Assembly (NCBI GenBank): GCA_028683995.1
Contig: JAQUGU010000093.1
Location: forward strand, 1 to 6,725
Length of the DNA: 6,725 nucleotides
From: Syntrophomonadaceae bacterium
Lineage (GTDB): Bacteria; Bacillota; Syntrophomonadia; Syntrophomonadales; Syntrophomonadaceae
Direction: 5' to 3'
The translations under genes were made by a program, and so were the position numbers. Within the stretch, counting starts at the first letter, position 1; every line of letters starts with the position of its first letter. This document shows, piece after piece, positions 1 through 4,371 of the stretch. Below the pieces are notes generated by a model that ran no database searches, was not told the DNA's origin, and worked only from the letters and a program-made list of their open reading frames with translations.

Positions 1-125
1 CCTCAGTCTTACGGAATGTTACTCTGCAAAGTAATGTGTAAACTTTGGAAGCGCCGTATACCGAACGGTACGTACGGTGCTGTGGGAGGTCGGCTACTCA
101 ATTAATGGGTAGCCTCCTACCCGAT
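1..125 (+). mobile_element. 3' end of a group II intron (partial)
   Basis: The first 125 bases read as the 3' terminus of a bacterial group II intron on the plus strand. Domain V and domain VI can both be folded (see the next entry). The intron should end at T125, after the terminal CCCGAT, and the 3' exon begins at 126. Group II introns are self-splicing retroelements that normally encode a reverse transcriptase/maturase in domain IV. That gene would lie upstream, outside the window; bases 1-47 show no protein I can assign. The 3' exon is the downstream flank of the fic gene, so the intron sits tail-to-tail with that operon. The structural subclass cannot be decided from this fragment. Confidence 0.88.
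51..122 (+). ncRNA. Group II intron domains V and VI
   Basis: Domain V: 51-58 pairs with 73-80 (one G-U pair), positions 71-72 (CG) form the two-base bulge, and 59-62 pairs with 67-70 under a four-base loop at 63-66. The catalytic AGC triad is at 50-52. Domain VI: 84-86 pairs with 120-122, A119 is left as a single bulge, 87-89 pairs with 116-118, and 92-99 pairs with 107-114 under the loop 100-106. A119 is the seventh base counted back from the proposed 3' splice site, the expected place for the branch-point adenosine. These are the catalytic core and lariat-forming helix of the intron RNA. Confidence 0.87.
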
Positions 126-140
126 TCGACTGGCAGATCT

Positions 141-160
141 AAAAACTCAAAAAAGGAGTT
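141..160 (-). terminator. Weak terminator-like hairpin after fic
   Basis: On the minus strand, the arms AACTC (156-160) and GAGTT (144-148) can pair around a T-rich seven-base loop and are followed by three T residues. The hairpin overlaps the fic stop codon. The stem is only five pairs and the U-tract is short, so termination here would be inefficient; this is a tentative call. Confidence 0.3.
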
Positions 161-926
161 ACAGTTGAAGGTATTTCAGTTCCGGAAGCGGAATATGAAA
201 AAGGCGCATAAGCTCTTTTTGAGTTTCATACACTCGCTCAGCAATGAAATCACAGAACGGTTTTGACATACCTTTATTCTGATATTGGCGGATGGTGTCG
301 TTATATTCTGTCCGGAGCACCGGAGGTATGATAGCCAGCTGGTAGCCGTCCTGGATGAGCGCAAGGTTCATAATGAGACGGCTGGTCCTGCCGTTCCCAT
401 CAATGAATGGGTGGATACTTACGAATTTGAGATGGAGCAGCCCTGCAAATGTTACAGGGTGATACTTTCCCCGCTCGTTTGTGATCCAGGCGTCCAGTTC
501 CTTCATGCGTTTCTCCAATTCGTCCGGGTGCGGGAACACATAATCAGTCCCAGAAACCACGACCGGCTCCTTTCGCCATATGCCAGCGTTCTCCTCGTCA
601 ATATCCTTGTAGAACAGGCGGTGTATAGCTTTTATATCTGCCGTAGAAATGCGTCGCTCCTTTATCAAAGTGAACATAAAATTATAAGCCTTGCCATGAC
701 CGACCGTCTCGTAGAAATCCCGGAGTGGCCGGCCGGCAATCGTCAGGCCATCTTCAAGTACCACCTTTGTCTCGCTGATGGTCAGGGTATTTCCCTCAAT
801 AGCGTTACTCGACCAGGTGAGGCCAATTCGGTAGTAGTCCTTCAACTGTTCCAGCATGTGGCCCTCAAAGGGGCGAACTGCACCGATAGCCCCATGGCAG
901 CGGTCGATTTTTTCATATATGGTCAT
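159..926 (-). CDS. Fic family protein (Fido domain, probable AMP transferase)
   Basis: A 255-aa Fic/Fido protein. Fic enzymes usually transfer AMP from ATP to a hydroxyl side chain of a target protein, acting in the cytosol. The catalytic motif HPFIDGNGRTSR at residues 172-183 fits the HxFx(D/E)GNGRxxR consensus: His172 as general base, Asp176 for the metal, Arg180 and Arg183 for phosphates. Residues 38-46 (TWSSNAIEGN region) match the inhibitory (S/T)xxxE(G/N) helix; Glu44 would block productive ATP binding, so the enzyme is probably autoinhibited by its own N-terminal part. The segment around residues 115-131 is the likely target-binding flap. There is no C-terminal winged-helix extension, so the protein is compact and apparently complete. 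ATG at 926 follows GGGTGGAGTG. It lies 57 bases behind the membrane-protein gene on the same strand, so it is probably the last gene of that operon. The target is unknown. Confidence 0.93.
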   Translation of the reverse strand: MTIYEKIDRCHGAIGAVRPFEGHMLEQLKDYYRIGLTWSSNAIEGNTLTISETKVVLEDGLTIAGRPLRDFYETVGHGKAYNFMFTLIKERRISTADIKAIHRLFYKDIDEENAGIWRKEPVVVSGTDYVFPHPDELEKRMKELDAWITNERGKYHPVTFAGLLHLKFVSIHPFIDGNGRTSRLIMNLALIQDGYQLAIIPPVLRTEYNDTIRQYQNKGMSKPFCDFIAERVYETQKELMRLFHIPLPELKYLQL

Positions 927-959
927 TTCATCACTCCACCCTTTTACAGATTTATTTCA

Positions 960-974
960 GGCTCTCAGAGAGCC
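960..974 (-). other. Intergenic hairpin between membrane gene and fic
   Basis: A near-perfect palindrome (GGCTC, five-base spacer, GAGCC; the two central bases on each side can extend the pairing). On the minus strand it is not followed by a T-run, so it is not a convincing terminator. It could adjust fic expression or stabilise the mRNA. Confidence 0.35.
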
Positions 975-983
975 ATAAGGGGC

Positions 984-1805
984 TTATTCTTTTACAGCCT
1001 TTATATCAAGATAACGCGCATTGGTACCGGTGCCGTAGAGGGAAAATTCTACGTTGCCGACCTTCAGCGTTTCGATCTTCCCCGCTTCGTTACATTTTGC
1101 GATATTGTCGGTGACCCACTGCTTGCACTTTTCTGGCTCAGCACCATCGAAGGGAACCGTAGCGCAGTATCCAAGATAGCTGGCCGCTACACCATGGAAA
1201 CTCTCCCCGGATATTGCCGGCAGGTTCAAGCTGGAAAAGGTCGCATATTTCATATGAAGCGCATTGTCCGTCACGAAGAAATAGGCCAATTCAGCCCCGG
1301 TATCAGAATCGATGGCGGAGGAACTGTAAGATACCTCGTCGGAACCATCTGTCCGTTTCGGGGAGGCCTCCTTCAAGCCCCATTTAACCAGGTTCAGCTT
1401 AATATCAGCAGCAATAAGTCCAGGAATTACATCCTCACCCAAAGCGAAGACGGGTTCCGAGGCTTCCGAATGCGCATCTTCTGCCGGTTCAGATGAAGCG
1501 GAACCCCCTGCGGATTGCTCCTCGGCTGTCGTGGAGACCGGTTCGTCAGGCCCACTATTCGAAGCGGAAGACTCTCCATCATTGGCAGAGCTTTCAGCGA
1601 CAGATGGAGCCGCTTTCTCGTCAATTAGCCCCTCTGGTGCTGGAGGCGTCATGGCCAGGCCGACAATGAACAGGACAAGGCACACAGTCATTCCGATGGC
1701 ACCGGCCCTCTTGGATTTCTTTCTCACCAATGAAATTAAAAAGACAACCAAGTAGACCGCAAAGCCCACTATTCCGGTTAAGACAAGAAACATAAACAAT
1801 AACAT
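984..1805 (-). CDS. Two-pass membrane protein with exported C-terminal domain, unknown function
   Basis: I do not recognise this 273-aa protein beyond its architecture. Residues 3-27 and 36-54 are strongly hydrophobic helices separated by a basic loop (RKKSKR, 28-33). By the positive-inside rule the loop is cytosolic and the C-terminal part is outside. Residues 55-118 form a low-complexity Ser/Ala/Glu/Pro-rich linker typical of surface-tethered domains. Residues 119-273 look like a folded mixed alpha/beta domain with three cysteines (214, 227, 238). The shape would fit an extracytoplasmic sensor or adhesin-like domain, but this is inference. Start: GGGAGG lies just three bases before ATG 1805. 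TTG 1808 and ATG 1793 are alternatives; 1793 has a long spacer. It lies between the XRE gene and fic on one strand and is probably co-transcribed with both. Confidence 0.8.
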   Translation of the reverse strand: MLLFMFLVLTGIVGFAVYLVVFLISLVRKKSKRAGAIGMTVCLVLFIVGLAMTPPAPEGLIDEKAAPSVAESSANDGESSASNSGPDEPVSTTAEEQSAGGSASSEPAEDAHSEASEPVFALGEDVIPGLIAADIKLNLVKWGLKEASPKRTDGSDEVSYSSSAIDSDTGAELAYFFVTDNALHMKYATFSSLNLPAISGESFHGVAASYLGYCATVPFDGAEPEKCKQWVTDNIAKCNEAGKIETLKVGNVEFSLYGTGTNARYLDIKAVKE

Positions 1806-1851
1806 CAACCTCCCTCAATCATTTTGTGAGTGGTTGTTATAATGCTGTTTG

Positions 1852-1968
1852 TCATTCGTTGCTGTCTTCTGCACCGCTGCGGCCTTTGCTTTCAGGATAG
1901 CTGTCTTTTGATATTGTGACTAAACCTTTCAACGCATGCAGCGCATCTATAAGAGTTTTTGCTATTAC
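1852..1968 (-). pseudogene. Short open stretch without start codon (gene remnant)
   Basis: Between the XRE gene and the membrane-protein gene is a 38-codon open frame ending in TGA (1852-1854), with a TAG (1969-1971) directly before its first codon. The peptide has protein-like composition (LIDALHALKGLVTISKDSYP in its middle), but there is no ATG, GTG or correctly placed TTG start. A GGTGGG lies about 10 bases ahead of an ATA codon at the right distance for a ribosome site. It may be a small gene whose start codon was lost. The rest of the 1809-1991 gap shows no promoter or terminator. Confidence 0.3.
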
Positions 1969-1991
1969 CTATATAAGAACCCACCTTCAAT

Positions 1992-2207
1992 TTAGTATTC
2001 CACCCTCTCGCCGCTCGGCATGACAAAGGCTCCTACATATTCACAGCCTGACGCCTGCGCGATTTGCTTTAGTTCATCAACCGTGAAGCTTTCGCGCTTC
2101 ATTTTCTGGCTGAAGGCCTGAGGGCTTTTCCCAGATAACCTGGCAAGCTCGGAAACGCTGATATTGAGCTTTACGCAAAGGATTTTAAGCTGTTCAGATA
2201 CTGACAT
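1992..2207 (-). CDS. Small XRE-like helix-turn-helix DNA-binding protein
   Basis: A 71-aa protein, nearly all of it one Cro/C1-type helix-turn-helix domain. Residues 16-40 read as the two-helix motif (SVSELARLSGKSPQAFSQKM), followed by a supporting helix at 42-52 and a short beta-like tail ending GERVEY. This length and tail are typical of a small XRE-like group common in gut and anaerobic Firmicutes. ATG 2207 follows AAAGGAG with a seven-base spacer. A consensus promoter (2232-2260) lies directly upstream, so this is the first gene of the unit that continues to fic. It probably controls its own unit, but no clear operator is visible. It lacks any effector domain. Confidence 0.85.
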   Translation of the reverse strand: MSVSEQLKILCVKLNISVSELARLSGKSPQAFSQKMKRESFTVDELKQIAQASGCEYVGAFVMPSGERVEY

Positions 2208-2231
2208 ACCACCACTCCTTTCAACTCTCTC

Positions 2232-2260
2232 ATTATAAACGAATTTATTAACATAATCAA
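2232..2260 (-). promoter_or_regulatory. Sigma-A-type promoter of the XRE-membrane-fic unit
   Basis: On the minus strand, TTGATT (2255-2260) and a perfect TATAAT (2232-2237) are separated by exactly 17 bases. The start codon at 2207 is 24 bases past the -10 box, giving a short leader with the ribosome site. The divergent region 2261-2384 is very AT-rich; no equally good plus-strand promoter could be placed there. Confidence 0.85.
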
Positions 2261-2384
2261 CGCAAGTATTTCTCTTTTATTGGGAAACGTTAAAAACATA
2301 GTCGACCACATAAACATTTATATTTATATTATAAACAAGAACATAATTCCATAGTACAAAGCAAATATGAGGAGGCGACGGGAT

Positions 2385-2531
2385 ATGAGAATCGTTAAAG
2401 AGGACCTGACCGGATGCATTAACAGGATAGCCACAGGAGCACCGGCGGTCAGATACTGGGTACTCAAGGAGCCAATCAACGAAACCGGCATTTGCAGAGA
2501 ATTCAAGACAGAGGCAGAGGCACAGACATAG
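2385..2531 (+). CDS. Small orphan protein, 48 aa
   Basis: A short plus-strand gene read divergently from the XRE gene. ATG 2385 is preceded by GAGGAGG with a nine-base spacer, a strong site that decides this start over the in-frame ATG at 2367, which lies right on the ribosome site. The 48-aa product (starts MRIVKEDLTGCINRIATG, ends KTEAEAQT) has two cysteines, an aromatic core YWVLKE at 24-29, and no membrane segment. I do not recognise a family. Codon use and the strong ribosome site support real translation. No terminator follows in its own direction; the nearby hairpin at 2561-2582 has its T-run on the other strand. Confidence 0.6.
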   Translation: MRIVKEDLTGCINRIATGAPAVRYWVLKEPINETGICREFKTEAEAQT

Positions 2532-2554
2532 AACTTATCTCCTGAAAATTGTCA

Positions 2555-2582
2555 TTAAAAAAGCACCGCCGAAGCGATGCTT
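2555..2582 (-). terminator. Intrinsic terminator of the toxin-antitoxin operon
   Basis: On the minus strand a nine-pair stem (2574-2582 with 2561-2569, one G-U pair) is capped by a UUCG tetraloop and runs into six consecutive T residues. It sits 22 bases past the toxin stop codon. It is a textbook Rho-independent terminator. Confidence 0.9.
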
Positions 2583-2604
2583 ATAGGGCTGGATATTATA
2601 GGTT

Positions 2605-2916
2605 TTATAGATATTCTGTATAATTACGACCACCGTAGAAAAACCTTGCAACTTTAACGGTGTCTTTTTCTTCTTCAAATCGATATATGAGAATATAATC
2701 TTTGATTACAACTTTTCTGTAACCATCTTTCTCTAAACGGACATCTGTACATTTTTCATACATCAGAGGATTCTTTTTGAGGTGGTGATAGCACTTCTCA
2801 ATTTCATCAAGCAAATTTACAGCAGCAATCGGACTTTTAAGGTCATTAATGATATATTCTACTATACCATCTAAATCACTGTTGGCAAGTTCAGAAACAA
2901 TTAATTTACAGTCCAT
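2605..2916 (-). CDS. RelE/ParE-family toxin of a type II toxin-antitoxin pair
   Basis: A 103-aa protein of the RelE/ParE fold. The N-terminal helices (residues 8-48) contain the usual alternating charged surface. The C-terminal beta-sheet carries the conserved run around residues 66-98 (GYRKVVIKDYILIYRF ... ARFFYGGRNY), with Arg67, Arg79, Arg91 and Arg97 as candidate active or binding residues. RelE members cleave mRNA in the ribosome, while ParE members poison gyrase; sequence alone does not decide which applies. Length is normal for the family and there is no truncation. Its ATG lies inside the end of the antitoxin gene (11-base overlap), so translation is probably coupled. The operon ends at the hairpin at 2555-2582. 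Confidence 0.9.
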   Translation of the reverse strand: MDCKLIVSELANSDLDGIVEYIINDLKSPIAAVNLLDEIEKCYHHLKKNPLMYEKCTDVRLEKDGYRKVVIKDYILIYRFEEEKDTVKVARFFYGGRNYTEYL

Positions 2917-3166
2917 ATTTTTCTCTTATCTTCTTTAGTGATACATCCCCGTCGAGCACCTTTCCTTCTGCAAACTGCTTTTCTGCCTCTTCAAGCTTGC
3001 CATAAACAGTACTTAAAAACATGTTCTTTTCATACATTTCCATGCTCATAATAACCATATCGCCATAGCCGTTTTTGGTTATAAATATTGGTTCTTGGGA
3101 CGCATGGCACTTCTGCGAAATATCACTAGTATTTTTTAAATCCCTGATTGGAATAATTTGTGGCAT
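2906..3166 (-). CDS. Phd/YefM-family antitoxin
   Basis: An 86-aa protein from the ATG at 3166. The Phd/YefM N-terminal DNA-binding domain spans about residues 1-50: PIRDLKNTSDISQKC, then the beta-hairpin PIFITKNGYGDMVIMS and helix MEMYEK. The C-terminal part (52-86) is charged and probably disordered until it wraps the toxin. The start is chosen because AAAGGA lies nine bases upstream; a start seven codons earlier (3187) would place the ribosome site inside the gene. As in other Phd/YefM pairs it should neutralise the toxin and repress the shared promoter, whose -10 box lies 39 bases before the ATG. Confidence 0.9.
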   Translation of the reverse strand: MPQIIPIRDLKNTSDISQKCHASQEPIFITKNGYGDMVIMSMEMYEKNMFLSTVYGKLEEAEKQFAEGKVLDGDVSLKKIREKYGL

Positions 3167-3204
3167 AATAATCATTCCTTTCACCATTAAGTTATTGTCC
3201 CATA

Positions 3205-3213
3205 ATTATACCA
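3205..3213 (-). promoter_or_regulatory. Extended -10 promoter of the antitoxin-toxin operon
   Basis: On the minus strand TGGTATAAT combines a perfect TATAAT (3205-3210) with the TGn extension (3211-3213). No good -35 box lies 16-18 bases further up, which fits an extended -10 promoter. The antitoxin presumably binds around it, but I see no clear palindrome of operator length. Confidence 0.7.
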
Positions 3214-3240
3214 CAGTCTATTTAATTTTTCATCCATGTT

Positions 3241-3612
3241 TCAAATAATTAAAATACCTCTCTGGTCATAAATGCTCGTCTTATTCTCATTTCTTATTGC
3301 CCTATCCAGAGCCATAATCAGGGCTACAGCACCGTCAATGCGCTCGGTTCTTTTTTCTTTGTCCGGCTTAATGTTCCCTGCTGGATCGGTCTTAACATAA
3401 ATGTTGTCCATCATCCAACGAAGTACCGGATGGTGTCCATGCACGATTCTCTTTTCCAGAGCCAACTTCATTAGTTCCTTTGAAGATGGCAACATTGGGC
3501 GTGTCGTTGTAGACCGGCACGCCAGTTCTTCCAAGCGTATTCGCCCATAGCCGTATTGGCCTTTACGTTTGGAGCTCCAATTCCATAGGGATTCTGATTC
3601 GAATTCGCCCAA
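3241..3612 (-). pseudogene. C-terminal remnant of a phage terminase large subunit
   Basis: The last 85 or so residues of this frame, from about SSKELMKLALEKR (near 3490) to the TAA at 3241, closely match the end of the terminase large subunit of clostridial prophages: HPVLRWMMDN, then NIKPDKEK, then the nuclease-domain signature DGAVALIMALDRAIR, ending in YDQRGILII. The intact protein packages phage DNA and has over 500 residues; the ATPase domain and most of the nuclease domain are missing. Upstream of about 3490 this frame loses family character, while another frame (3683 to about 3505) has a more protein-like composition. The 5' part is therefore foreign sequence or frameshifted. The frame's only start is a TTG at 3612 with a poor ribosome site. 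No other packaging gene is nearby, so this is a prophage relic. Confidence 0.8.
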
Positions 3613-3690
3613 ACCTTTCCCGCAGCTGCCTGGCTGGTCGCCGTTTCCGAACTTGCCATGGCCTGGTGGATATGCAAAGGCATCTCAGTA

Positions 3691-3740
3691 AATAGATAAT
3701 AGATAATAGATAATAGATAATAGATAATAGATAATAGATA
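3691..3740. repeat. 7-bp tandem repeat, about seven copies
   Basis: A 50-bp tract with exact 7-base periodicity (unit TAGATAA, copies starting at 3693, 3700, 3707, 3714, 3721, 3728 and 3735). There are no mismatches. It contains stop codons in the frames it crosses and lies just upstream of the terminase relic. A perfect repeat of this kind is prone to slippage and probably varies in copy number between strains. Confidence 0.97.
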
Positions 3741-4036
3741 GGAATTTGCTTTTTCCCCTCCTCAGTATATCACTGGGTAATATTGTAATGCTATCATTAT
3801 TGGTACAATATTACCTACGATATTATCATTTGCATAAAATAAACCGTTACTATAGTAGATTTATGTGAAATCTAACTTGACTATTGCCGCAGATGGAACT
3901 GACCGGCAGATCCTTATCTAAAATATGGGCATGGTTAAATAGACTATAAGAAATTCACCATCCTGCCGTGAAAAAATCCTCATAGCCAGCTATTGTCCAG
4001 GTCGTAGGGATATTATAAGTTTACAAGCCTGCTAAA
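3741..4036. other. Gene-free AT-rich spacer
   Basis: No reading frame with a ribosome site or recognisable family is visible on either strand. The stretch holds the inverted repeat at 3776-3815 and otherwise short decayed frames. It separates the terminase relic from the decayed frame at 4037-4288 and is best read as the scar of past insertions and deletions. Confidence 0.6.
3776..3815. repeat. Perfect 12-bp inverted repeat
   Basis: GGTAATATTGTA (3776-3787) and its exact complement TACAATATTACC (3804-3815) flank a 16-base spacer. Neither strand has a T-run directly after the second arm, so it is not a terminator. It could be a protein-binding palindrome, a hairpin origin, or the paired ends of a lost element; nothing nearby decides. 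Confidence 0.9.
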
Positions 4037-4160
4037 TCAGTCCTCATAAGGTGTCCATTGCGAATACTCATCTTCAAACGGCATTGGTATGACATAATCA
4101 TCAGAGAATTCATCAAAACTGAGCTGAGGAAGTTCCTCATAAGAAACCCCTTGAGCTTTT

Positions 4161-4190
4161 ACCCTGCGGGTACTTCACCCTACGGGTACT
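4161..4190. repeat. Tandem pair of small palindromes, 16-bp period
   Basis: ACCCTGCGGGTACT (4161-4174) is repeated as ACCCTACGGGTACT (4177-4190) with one difference. Each copy is itself a palindrome (ACCC, three bases, GGGT), so each can form a small hairpin. Together with the hairpin at 4197-4212 they interrupt the decayed frame on the minus strand. Confidence 0.85.
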
Positions 4191-4196
4191 ACTGAT

Positions 4197-4216
4197 GCAC
4201 CTTTTCAGGTGCTTTT
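4197..4216 (+). terminator. Terminator-like hairpin on the plus strand
   Basis: GCACCT (4197-4202) pairs with AGGTGC (4207-4212) around a TTTC loop, followed by TTTT. A six-pair stem with four T residues is the minimum for an intrinsic terminator. No plus-strand gene precedes it closely, so it may only shield the operon at 4372 from read-through or be part of the palindromic element. Confidence 0.45.
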
Positions 4217-4294
4217 AAGGTTGCTGATGATCTCTTCATTCGCGATGGAGGTACCTGTTTGAGCACTTCGGCATACAGGAATAACTAGTCGATT

Positions 4295-4327
4295 TTGTAA
4301 AGTTTTATTGACTTATTGTAAAGTTTT
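4295..4327 (+). promoter_or_regulatory. Probable operator: two direct repeats 21 bp apart
   Basis: TTGTAAAGTTTT occurs at 4295-4306 and again, identical, at 4316-4327. The 21-bp spacing is two helical turns, so both copies face the same side of the DNA. One copy lies just upstream of the -35 box and the other fills the spacer between -35 and -10, so a bound protein would block RNA polymerase. The natural candidate ligand is the XRE regulator at 5520-5735 encoded in the same operon; this is inference. Confidence 0.7.
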
Positions 4328-4336
4328 CTTTATACT
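4308..4336 (+). promoter_or_regulatory. Sigma-A-type promoter of the membrane protein-XRE operon
   Basis: TTGACT (4308-4313) and TATACT (4331-4336) are separated by exactly 17 bases, each one mismatch from consensus. The start codon at 4372 lies 35 bases beyond the -10 box, leaving a short leader with a GGGGGAGG ribosome site. Confidence 0.87.
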
Positions 4337-4371
4337 TTTTTTATTCATATGCATCAGGGGGAGGATATGTG

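Larger units (their letters stand above)
4037..4288 (-). pseudogene. Decayed gene fragment with two in-frame TGA codons
   Basis: A single minus-strand frame reads protein-like for 83 codons to a TGA at 4037-4039. It is broken by two in-frame TGA codons, at 4205-4207 and 4175-4177. The upstream part has VIPVCRSAQTGTSIANEEII; the downstream part has STRRVKAQGVSYEELPQLSF and an acidic, aromatic end DEYSQWTPYED. The 39 bases from the first TGA through the second are rich in small palindromes (next entries). Removing 39 bases keeps the frame and joins SNLKST to RRVKAQG. This fits insertion of a small palindromic element into a real gene, but I cannot name the family. The 5' end is lost towards the promoter region at 4295. 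Confidence 0.45.

Noticed and set aside
45..266. Short plus-strand frame across the intron end
   Set aside because: It crosses the catalytic domains V and VI of the intron and the 3' splice site, so it cannot be a gene.
285..1496. Long 403-codon plus-strand open frame opposite fic and the membrane-protein gene
   Set aside because: It runs antisense to two well-supported minus-strand genes, has no ribosome site and no recognisable family, and is rich in residues expected from antisense translation.
2281..2384. Plus-strand promoter for the 48-aa gene
   Set aside because: The stretch is so AT-rich that many -10-like words occur, but none has a -35 box at acceptable spacing.
3691..3740. CRISPR array
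   Set aside because: The units are 7 bp and directly abutting, with no unique spacers.
3776..3815. Resemblance of the second repeat arm (ATATTACC) to the nick site of single-stranded DNA replicons
   Set aside because: In those origins the nonamer lies in the loop of the hairpin, here it lies in the stem, and no Rep gene is present.
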